Shown here: positions 8,464 to 15,615 of the stretch, in pieces
How positions within the stretch are numbered: position 1 is the first letter of the stretch
Layout of the letters: each line of letters begins with the position of its first letter
Assembly (NCBI GenBank): GCA_946482075.1
Contig: CAMLQG010000063.1
Coordinates: 1 to 20,332 of the forward strand
Source: an uncultured Erythrobacteraceae bacterium
GTDB taxonomy: Bacteria > Pseudomonadota > Alphaproteobacteria > Sphingomonadales > Sphingomonadaceae
Length of the DNA: 20,332 nucleotides
Reading direction: 5' to 3'
Notes under the pieces: model-generated
What the model saw: the letters and a program-made list of their open reading frames with translations, nothing else
Told to the model about the DNA's origin: nothing
Databases searched by the model: none
Program-made: the position numbers and the translations under genes

Positions 8464-8562
8464 TGATAGCCTCGCTTGATGTCGCCCGACAAGCGCTCCC
8501 TCGCATATCCCGACCCTGCGCCGCTTGACCGCGCCGCCCGTCGCGGCATAGCGGTTCCTGCA

Positions 8563-9567
8563 ATGAACGATTCCCCGAACCATCCGATACCGCGCCCCCG
8601 CGTGATCGTAACCCGCCGCCTGATGCCCAGCGTCGAGGCGCGGATGGAAGAATTGTTCGACGCGGTCCTCAATCATGACGACCATCCGTTCACGCGCGAA
8701 GAACTGGTCGCCGCGGTGCGGGATTGCGACGTGCTGGTCCCGACCGTCACCGACCGCATCGATGCGGAGCTGATCGCGCAGGCGGGCGACCGGCTGGGCC
8801 TGATCGCCAGTTTCGGCGCGGGGACCGACCATCTCGACATCGCCGCGGCGCATCGCCGCCGGATCAAGGTCACCAACACGCCCGGCGTCTTCACCGACGA
8901 TACCGCCGATTGCACCATGTCGCTGATCCTCGCCGTGCCGCGCCGCTTCTCGGAAGGGGCGGCGCTGGTCAAAGAGGGCGAATGGACCGGCTGGGCGCCT
9001 TCCGCCATGCTCGGGCATCGGATCGGCGGCAAGCGGCTGGCGATCATCGGCATGGGCCGGATCGGCCAGGCCGTGGCCCATCGTGCGCGTCCATTCGGGA
9101 TGGAGATCGTCTATCATAACCGCCATCCGCTGCCCCAGGCGGTGGAGAACATTCTCGGCGTGCGGTACGAACCGGATCTGGACCGGCTGATCGCCGAAGC
9201 CGACATCCTGTCGCTGCATTGCCCGGCCACGCCGGAAACGCGCCATGTCCTCAATGCCGAGCGAATCGCCCTGATGAAGCCCACCGCCTATGTGGTGAAC
9301 ACCGGGCGGGGCGAACTGATCGACGAGGACGCGCTGATCGCGGCGCTCGACCAAGGGCGGCTGGGCGGCGCGGGGCTCGACGTCTACCAGAACGAACCCC
9401 GGATCGATCCGCGCTTCCTGACCCTTCCCAACGTCGTCACCCTGCCCCATCTGGGCAGTGCGACGATCGAAGGGCGCGAAGCTTCCGGTGAGAAGGTGAT
9501 TGCCAATATCCGCTTCTGGGCGGACGGGCACCGGCCGCCGGACCAGGTGCTCGACGGGCTGGTCTGA
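8563..9567 (+). CDS. D-2-hydroxyacid dehydrogenase, glyoxylate/hydroxypyruvate reductase type
   Basis: A 334-residue cytosolic NAD(P)-dependent dehydrogenase. The Rossmann motif is GMGRIG (163-168). The catalytic triad is Arg249 (NTGRGELID), Glu278 (NEPRID) and His296 (LPHLGSA), in the order expected for the family. FGAGTDHLD near 84-92 is the substrate loop region. The residues after the second cofactor strand read YHNR, without the usual acidic residue, which suggests a preference for NADP(H). Relatives reduce glyoxylate and hydroxypyruvate or oxidise D-glycerate. I take ATG 8563 (MNDSPNHP); an in-frame ATG at 8476 would add 29 residues not typical of the family. No strong Shine-Dalgarno is evident. 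Confidence 0.92.
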   Translation: MNDSPNHPIPRPRVIVTRRLMPSVEARMEELFDAVLNHDDHPFTREELVAAVRDCDVLVPTVTDRIDAELIAQAGDRLGLIASFGAGTDHLDIAAAHRRRIKVTNTPGVFTDDTADCTMSLILAVPRRFSEGAALVKEGEWTGWAPSAMLGHRIGGKRLAIIGMGRIGQAVAHRARPFGMEIVYHNRHPLPQAVENILGVRYEPDLDRLIAEADILSLHCPATPETRHVLNAERIALMKPTAYVVNTGRGELIDEDALIAALDQGRLGGAGLDVYQNEPRIDPRFLTLPNVVTLPHLGSATIEGREASGEKVIANIRFWADGHRPPDQVLDGLV

Positions 9568-9580
9568 TTAAGAACTTAAA

Positions 9581-9627
9581 GCCCCGTTCGTCCTGAGCTC
9601 CTTCGACAAGCTCAGGACGAACGGGGC
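9581..9627. repeat. Palindromic repeat, family CGTTCGTCCTGAGC, shortened form
   Basis: Arms GCCCCGTTCGTCCTGAGC (9581-9598) and its inverse (9610-9627) enclose an 11-nt loop. Compared with the copy at 2722-2815, the left arm has lost its inner part (TTGTCGAAGG), leaving a compact hairpin. It begins 13 bp after the stop of the dehydrogenase gene and could end or protect that transcript, although no U-tract follows. Confidence 0.85.
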
Positions 9628-9724
9628 TGGCGGGACGAATTTATTCGCTGTCCTACATCGCGGAAATATGGCTTATCCTCTTGGATGAGCCCTACCCCCT
9701 CTCCTTCCTTATTCCCGCGTCCTT

Positions 9725-9792
9725 CGTCATTCCCGCGAAAGCGGGAACCCAGTTGCGCCGTCTTCTGGGTTCCCGCTTTCGCGGGAATGACG
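9725..9792. repeat. Palindromic repeat, family CGTCATTCCCGCGAAAGCGG
   Basis: Arms 9725-9752 and 9765-9792 are perfect 28-nt inverted copies around a 12-nt loop. Each arm also contains its own small palindrome (CCCGCGAAAGCGGG). This is the same sequence as the inner part of the GIY-YIG module arms at 7473-7946, here without a gene between them. Confidence 0.9.
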
Positions 9793-10010
9793 AGAGCAAG
9801 ATTTGGAAAGTCACACACTCATTCGCACGTTTTGGCCTGCGAGCCCGCGGAATTCCTCGCTTCACGCAAACCAGACAGAAGGCGCTTTAGCCCGATTCAG
9901 CGTCAACCAAGTGGATGGTTTCGCCAGCCTTCTTGTGAACGGGTCGCATTCTGGCCTAGGAGAGCGCCGGAGGACAGGGCGTGCTCTTTGGCCGCCGGGG
10001 GGAGAATGCG

Positions 10011-11306
<1,296 letters not shown>

Positions 11307-11309
<3 letters not shown>

Positions 11310-11331
11310 GCCGCGCCGGGAAGCGCGCTCA
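11307..11331. terminator. Hairpin between converging amtB and the 56-codon ORF
   Basis: TGAGCCGCGCCGGGAAGCGCGCTCA is a near-palindrome: TGAGC(c)GCGC pairs with GCGCGCTCA around a short loop, with one bulge. Both stop codons (TGA at 11307-11309 and, on the other strand, 11331-11329) lie in its ends. It may act as a two-way terminator or 3' stabiliser. No U-tracts flank it. Confidence 0.4.
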
Positions 11332-11499
11332 GACCTTGAGGCTGAGCACTTCCCGCCGGCGGGACTGGCGCGCGAGACCCATATAGGCGTCGCGCAGCCG
11401 GTCATGCATCGAACGCTGGCCGGGCTCGCTGGAACGGAGCGCCAACGCGCGATGTTCCTGTGCGCGGCGGCGATAGTAATCGTAATTGCTCGGGATCAT
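11329..11499 (-). CDS. Small conserved-type protein, 56 residues, YYRRRA motif
   Basis: A short basic protein, beginning MIPSNYDYYRRRAQEHRALA and containing MHDRLRDAYMGLARQSRRRE. Short alphaproteobacterial proteins with YYRRRAxEExxxA followed by an H/L/A/Y helix are common in my recollection and look helical, but their role is unknown. Support for a real gene is good: AAGGAGG lies 5 nt before ATG 11499, the reading frame is closed by TGA next to a hairpin, and an FNR-type palindrome sits about 57 nt upstream. There is no signal peptide or membrane segment. It converges with amtB. Confidence 0.75.
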   Translation of the reverse strand: MIPSNYDYYRRRAQEHRALALRSSEPGQRSMHDRLRDAYMGLARQSRRREVLSLKV

Positions 11500-11549
11500 C
11501 GGAGCCTCCTTTTCGGAAACCTCGATGGCGCAAACCGGCGCGCGGGAAA

Positions 11550-11563
11550 TTGATCTCGGTCAA
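11550..11563 (-). promoter_or_regulatory. FNR/FixK-type operator upstream of the 56-codon ORF
   Basis: TTGATCTCGGTCAA on the plus strand (TTGACCGAGATCAA on the minus) differs from the FNR consensus TTGAT-N4-ATCAA at one base. Its centre is about 57 nt upstream of ATG 11499. If transcription starts some 16 nt before the ATG, this would place it near -41.5, the class II activating position. No plus-strand gene starts nearby, so the small ORF is the only likely target. Confidence 0.5.
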
Positions 11564-11590
11564 GCGAGGCGGAAACGCCCGCCGGGTCCC

Positions 11591-12997
11591 TCAGTCGCCG
11601 GTCAGGATGCGCTCGACCAGTTCCTTCACTGTCGGAGTGAAGTTGTTGGAATAGAACGGGTCCTGCTTGAACTTGTAGGCTGCATGGCCGGCGAACATCA
11701 GATTGTTCTCGATATCGCCCCGATGCGCGATGTCCTGCAGGGTCTTCTGGATGCAGAAGCTGCGCGGATCCGCCAGGCGGCCGGTGGAGTAATCGTCATG
11801 ATCCTTCCATGACGAGAAACCGCAATGCGACAGGCAACCCATGCAGGCGGCCTGGTCCTCGCGAATCGTCTGGCGTTCGTCGCCGGTGACGAAGACCAGC
11901 GTCTCGTCCGGTGTCTTCAGCGCGACGTTGAAGCCCTGGTTCGCCCAGCCCCGTGCGCGATCGCGATCGGCCGGCGTGACCCAGAAGTTCTTGCCCTTCA
12001 CCCCCACGTCCAGTTCCACCGTATGGTCGCCCGCCTCCACACGGGAATAGGGCACCTGCCGTTCGCTGCGCGCCTCGAGGCTGCGCAGGAAGGGATTGCG
12101 CACGGCCGAGCTGTAGAAGCCGGTGGGCGAGAAGCGGTGGAGCAGGACGTCGCCGGGCTCCAGCGTGCGCAGCGCGTCCTTCCATTCCTGCGGAATGGGG
12201 CTTTCATGCGTCAGCAGCGGGCGCGTGCCGAACTGGAAGGCGATCTGGCCCAGTTCCGGATTGTCGATCCACTCGTTCCAGTCGCGCAGGAACCACACGC
12301 CGCCGGCCATGATGATCGGCACGCCGTCGGAAATGCCTTCCTGGCGCATCGTGTCACGCAGCTGCTTGACGCGCGGATAGGGGTCTTCCGGCTTCTGGGG
12401 GTCCTCGGCGTTGGACAGGCCGTTATGGCCGCCCGCCAGCCACGGATCCTCGTAGACCACCGCGGCCATCAGTTCGGATACCTTGTGATAGGCCCGTTTC
12501 CACAGCGCGCGGAAAGCGCGGGCGGAGCTGATGATCGGCAGATAGTTGACATTGTAGCGCTGGGCGATCTCGGACAGCTTGTAAGGCATGCCCGCGCCGC
12601 AGGTCACTCCGGCGACCATGCCGCGCGTCTTTTCCAGGATGCCTTCGAGCACCGCCTGCGCGCCGCCCATTTCCCACAGCACGTTGATGTTGATCGCGCC
12701 CTGGCCGCCGGAAATCTCGTGCGCCCGATGCACCTGCTCCACGCCGCCGTCGATGGCGTAGCGGATCAGCTGCTCGTGCCGTTCCTTGCGGGTCAGCGCG
12801 TCGTAGATCTGTGGGATGATCTTGCCTTCGGGATCGTAGCTGTCGGCATTCACCGCGCTGACAGTGCCGATTCCGCCCGCAGCCGCCCACGCGCCGGAAC
12901 TGGCGTGATTGGTAGCGGCGACGCCCTTGCCCCCCTCGATCAACGGCCAGACTTCACGGCCGCCATAGAGGATCGGCTTCAAACCCTTGAAACTCAT
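11591..12997 (-). CDS. Nitronate monooxygenase-like flavoprotein with C-terminal Cys cluster
   Basis: A 468-residue protein of the 2-nitropropane dioxygenase/nitronate monooxygenase TIM-barrel family. Recognisable parts are the N-terminal TNHASSGAWAAAGGIGTVSA (29-48), GMVAGVTCGAGMPYKLSEIA (126-145) and the phosphate-binding VPIIMAGGVW (226-235). FMN binding is expected. The protein is about 100 residues longer than classic members. The extra C-terminal part contains Cys385, Cys388 and Cys392 (CMGCLSHC) and Cys415 (SFCIQKT), a spacing that could hold a metal or Fe-S cluster. The real substrate is unknown; family members oxidise nitronates, but some reduce enoyl substrates. ATG 12997 follows AGGA; the methyltransferase gene ends 21 nt upstream, so the two are probably co-transcribed. 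Confidence 0.85.
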   Translation of the reverse strand: MSFKGLKPILYGGREVWPLIEGGKGVAATNHASSGAWAAAGGIGTVSAVNADSYDPEGKIIPQIYDALTRKERHEQLIRYAIDGGVEQVHRAHEISGGQGAININVLWEMGGAQAVLEGILEKTRGMVAGVTCGAGMPYKLSEIAQRYNVNYLPIISSARAFRALWKRAYHKVSELMAAVVYEDPWLAGGHNGLSNAEDPQKPEDPYPRVKQLRDTMRQEGISDGVPIIMAGGVWFLRDWNEWIDNPELGQIAFQFGTRPLLTHESPIPQEWKDALRTLEPGDVLLHRFSPTGFYSSAVRNPFLRSLEARSERQVPYSRVEAGDHTVELDVGVKGKNFWVTPADRDRARGWANQGFNVALKTPDETLVFVTGDERQTIREDQAACMGCLSHCGFSSWKDHDDYSTGRLADPRSFCIQKTLQDIAHRGDIENNLMFAGHAAYKFKQDPFYSNNFTPTVKELVERILTGD

Positions 12998-13018
12998 CTC
13001 AATCCTAACCTGCGGCCC

Positions 13019-13762
13019 TCAGGCCGCGTCCCCCGCTGCTGTCTCGCCCGGATGACGGCACGGCCTGATCTGATCAGGCGCAGGCCGGTCGCCCTGCGCT
13101 TCAAACTGCGCGTAATACCCCGCTAGCTCCGGCTTACGGACAAATTCGACAAGACGGAAGCCCACTTGTCCAAACTCGCAGAAAAGTAGGCCCGGCGCGA
13201 TGCCATGCTGATCGGTCGGACGATCGACATCGACGACGATGATCTGCCCGCCCTTCCGCAAGGCGGGACGCAACCGCCACAGAAAGGCATAGGGCTCCGT
13301 CACCTCGTGATACATGTGGACGAGGAATATCCGGTCGAAGCTGTTCGCCGGCAGGCCCGGATCATCTTCCATGCCCAGCTTGATCGACACATTGTCCAGC
13401 CGCTCGCGCTCGACGCGCGTGCCGAGCTTCTGGATCGCTTCCGGATCGATGTCCTGCGCCAGAACCCGGCCCCGCGCGCCTACCCTGTCGGCCAGTCGCA
13501 CGGTGTAGTAGCCCTCGCCCGCGCCGATATCGGCGACGGTCATCCCCGGCTTGAGGTTCGCGAGATCCATGACGGTCACCGCTTCCTGGCGATCGTCGCG
13601 CACGCGCTCGCTCGTCACGGCATTGACGCCGAGCTGCGAGACCGGACGATGCGCGCGCGGGAAGTCGCGCGAGGTTTCGGGACGATCGGAATCCTCGCTC
13701 TTCTGCCCGCAGCTCGCGAGCGCCAGCAGTGCAAGAGAAAGGAAAAGTCCCGCCCGGCGCAT
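13019..13762 (-). CDS. Lipobox-bearing class I SAM-dependent methyltransferase
   Basis: A 247-residue protein. Residues 1-18 ([18 protein letters not shown]) form a lipoprotein signal with lipobox L-A-S-C, Cys18 being the likely acylated residue. A Rossmann methyltransferase domain follows: motif I VADIGAGEGYYTVRLAD (76-92), the acidic end of strand 2 at LAQDID (101-106), and IIVVDVDRP (174-182). A methyltransferase placed outside the cytoplasm would lack S-adenosylmethionine, so the export signal is puzzling, but the pattern is seen in similar proteins. The ATG at 13762 overlaps the prfB stop by 1 nt (TGATG), implying coupled translation. PrmC, the usual release-factor methylase, is a different family, so this gene should not be read as prmC. 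The substrate is unknown. Confidence 0.85.
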   Translation of the reverse strand: MRRAGLFLSLALLALASCGQKSEDSDRPETSRDFPRAHRPVSQLGVNAVTSERVRDDRQEAVTVMDLANLKPGMTVADIGAGEGYYTVRLADRVGARGRVLAQDIDPEAIQKLGTRVERERLDNVSIKLGMEDDPGLPANSFDRIFLVHMYHEVTEPYAFLWRLRPALRKGGQIIVVDVDRPTDQHGIAPGLLFCEFGQVGFRLVEFVRKPELAGYYAQFEAQGDRPAPDQIRPCRHPGETAAGDAA

Positions 13763-14889
13763 CAGTCGACGTCCTCGACCTCGACCCGTTCGCCCGTCAC
13801 GCGTTGCGCGAGCGCGGCCGCCATGAAATCGTCCAGTTCGCCATCCAATACGTCGTCCGGCGCAGTAGATGTCGTACCCGTCCGCAGATCCTTCACCATC
13901 TGGTACGGCTGAAGGACATAGGACCGGATCTGGTGGCCCCAACCGATCTCGGTCTTCGCTTCGTACTGGCCGGTCGCAGCGGCTTCCCGCTTGGCCAGCT
14001 CCGCTTCGTACATCCTCGCCTTGAGCATGTTCATCGCGGTGGCGCGGTTCTTGTGCTGCGAACGGTCGTTCTGGCTCGCCACGATGATCCCGGTCGGCAC
14101 GTGGGTGATGCGCACCGCGGAATCGGTGGTGTTGACGTGCTGCCCGCCCGCCCCGGAGGCGCGATAGGTATCGATCTTGAGATCGCTCTCATTGATCTCG
14201 ATCTCGATATTATCATCGATCACCGGATAGACCCAGACCGAGCTGAAGCTGGTGTGCCGGCGCGCGGAGCTGTCGTAAGGGCTGATGCGCACCAGGCGAT
14301 GAACGCCGCTTTCGGTCTTCGCATAGCCATAGGCATTCTCGCCCTTGATCATCAGCGTGGCCGACTTGATGCCGGCCTGCTCGCCCGAATGATAATCGAC
14401 CAGCTCCACCTTGTAGCCATGCCGTTCCGCCCAGCGCGTATACATGCGCTGCAGCATCTCGGCCCAGTCCTGGCTTTCGGTGCCGCCCGCACCCGCGTGG
14501 ATTTCCAGATAGGTGTCGTTGCCGTCGGCCTCGCCCGAAAGCAGCGCCTGGACCTTGTCAGCGTCCGCGCGATCAGCCAGGCGACGGAGCGTTTCCACCC
14601 CTTCATCGGCAACGCCATCGTCGCCTTCCATCTCGCCCAGTTCGACGAATTCGATGGCATCCGCCATCTCGCGCGTGATCTCTTTCACCGTGCCGATCGA
14701 CGCCTCCAGGCGGCGGCGTTCGCGCATCACCTCCTCGGCCTGCCTGGGATCATCCCACAGCCTGGGATCCTCCACGCGCGCGTTCAGCTCGTCGAGCCGG
14801 CGCACGGCGCGCTCCCAGTCCAGCGACCGGCGCACAAGCGCCAGCGCAGCGTCGATACGATCGATATGGGCCTGCCCTTCGGCACGCAT
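13762..14889 (-). CDS. prfB: Peptide chain release factor 2 (RF2)
   Basis: Release factor for UGA and UAA stop codons, 375 residues. GAGGQHVN holds the GGQ motif that triggers peptide release. The codon-recognition loop is [14 protein letters not shown], where E. coli RF2 has SPF; SPY is the form I expect in alphaproteobacteria. The frame is continuous from ATG 14889, and the region where many bacteria have the autoregulatory UGA frameshift (about codon 23-26, here SLDWE) has no stop, so this RF2 is not controlled that way. GGAGAAG lies 8 nt upstream of the start. The stop overlaps the methyltransferase start. Confidence 0.96.
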   Translation of the reverse strand: MRAEGQAHIDRIDAALALVRRSLDWERAVRRLDELNARVEDPRLWDDPRQAEEVMRERRRLEASIGTVKEITREMADAIEFVELGEMEGDDGVADEGVETLRRLADRADADKVQALLSGEADGNDTYLEIHAGAGGTESQDWAEMLQRMYTRWAERHGYKVELVDYHSGEQAGIKSATLMIKGENAYGYAKTESGVHRLVRISPYDSSARRHTSFSSVWVYPVIDDNIEIEINESDLKIDTYRASGAGGQHVNTTDSAVRITHVPTGIIVASQNDRSQHKNRATAMNMLKARMYEAELAKREAAATGQYEAKTEIGWGHQIRSYVLQPYQMVKDLRTGTTSTAPDDVLDGELDDFMAAALAQRVTGERVEVEDVD

Positions 14890-14936
14890 GAGACTGCTTC
14901 TCCGTAATTTGGGCCCCGCTTAGCGAAGCAGCCACT

Positions 14937-14942
14937 ATTGTA
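14937..14942 (-). promoter_or_regulatory. Possible -10 box for prfB
   Basis: On the minus strand TACAAT occurs 48 nt before the prfB ATG, five of six bases matching TATAAT, in an otherwise GC-rich gap between the peroxiredoxin gene and prfB. No good -35 hexamer is visible at 16-18 nt spacing. Confidence 0.35.
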
Positions 14943-14999
14943 AAGGTCGGGCTGTCTGCGGCCGCCGCCCGGCGTCGTTCCGGCCGATCGCCGCGCGGG

Positions 15000-15542
15000 T
15001 CAGGAACCCTGCTTGAGCTTGCGCACTGCCGCCAGCGTCAGCTTCACATGATCGCGATAATCGAGATCGGAATGGACCAAGGCAATCCGCCCATCCTTCG
15101 CGATGACATAGCTCGTTCGATCGGAAAGGCCCGAATCCTTGCCATCCCTGACCAGCTTGACGTCATAGGCCCTAATGATCGCGGGGCTGGCGATCGCCAC
15201 AGGGAACTTGTCGCGGCACGCCTCAGTCGAGAAGCGCTTAAGCGTGGGCAGATCATCAGCCGACAGACCGATGACGCTCGCTCCTTCCGCCCGGAAATCG
15301 GCCATCGCCTCGGCAAAGGCATGCGCTTCCAGCGTGCAGCCCTGGGTGAATGCCTTGGGATAGAAATAGAGGACGACCGGCCCTTTGCGCAAAGCCTGCC
15401 GGAGGTTGAATGTGAAGCCCTTCCCCGCGATCGCGCCACGGGTGGCGAAGAACGGCGCTTTCGCTCGCTCCGGCAGGGCGGCCATGGCCTGTATCGACGC
15501 GCCGAGCGCAAGCGCCGCAAGGACGGGGATTTTCCAGTTCAT
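15000..15542 (-). CDS. Exported peroxiredoxin, BCP/PrxQ-like (AhpC/TSA fold)
   Basis: A 180-residue thioredoxin-fold peroxidase. Residues 1-22 look like a cleavable signal peptide (MNWKIPVLAALALGASIQAMA), placing it in the periplasm. The peroxidatic cysteine is Cys69 in YPKAFTQGCTLEAHAF, the T-x-x-C motif of peroxiredoxins. PrxQ enzymes often have the resolving cysteine five residues later, but here that position is His74; the only other cysteine is Cys109 (STEACRDKF), so resolution, if intramolecular, would use that one or an outside thiol. It reduces hydrogen peroxide or organic hydroperoxides in relatives. It lies between mrcA and prfB on the same strand. Confidence 0.88.
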   Translation of the reverse strand: MNWKIPVLAALALGASIQAMAALPERAKAPFFATRGAIAGKGFTFNLRQALRKGPVVLYFYPKAFTQGCTLEAHAFAEAMADFRAEGASVIGLSADDLPTLKRFSTEACRDKFPVAIASPAIIRAYDVKLVRDGKDSGLSDRTSYVIAKDGRIALVHSDLDYRDHVKLTLAAVRKLKQGS

Positions 15543-15615
15543 GCCCGAATAGTGGACCTGCTCACCGGCCGTGTCCAGCAGGGGAAGCGGTCAGGCGAGA
15601 CTCTGTCCCGCCAGG

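Larger units (their letters stand above)
9568..10010. other. Intergenic region with two repeat palindromes, upstream of amtB
   Basis: 443 bp without a credible gene; small ORFs here run through the repeats. It holds palindromes at 9581-9627 and 9725-9792. In the remaining 200 bp before amtB I looked for a sigma-54 (-24/-12 GG-N10-GC) site, common for nitrogen-regulated transporters, and found none that is convincing. GGGGGGAG at 9997-10004 serves as the amtB ribosome binding site. Confidence 0.6.

Noticed and set aside
8476..8562. An extended N-terminus for the hydroxyacid dehydrogenase from ATG 8476
   Set aside because: The extra 29 residues are not family-like, and the conserved fold begins right after MNDSPNHP; the segment is better read as the divergent promoter region.
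9793..10010. A sigma-54/NtrC-type promoter for amtB
   Set aside because: No GG-N10-GC pair with the surrounding consensus was found; TGGCCTGCGAGCCCGC has an 11-nt spacing and poor flanks.
13019..13762. The gene after prfB as prmC (release-factor glutamine methyltransferase)
   Set aside because: The NPPY substrate motif of PrmC is absent and the protein carries a lipobox; only the generic SAM-binding motifs are shared.
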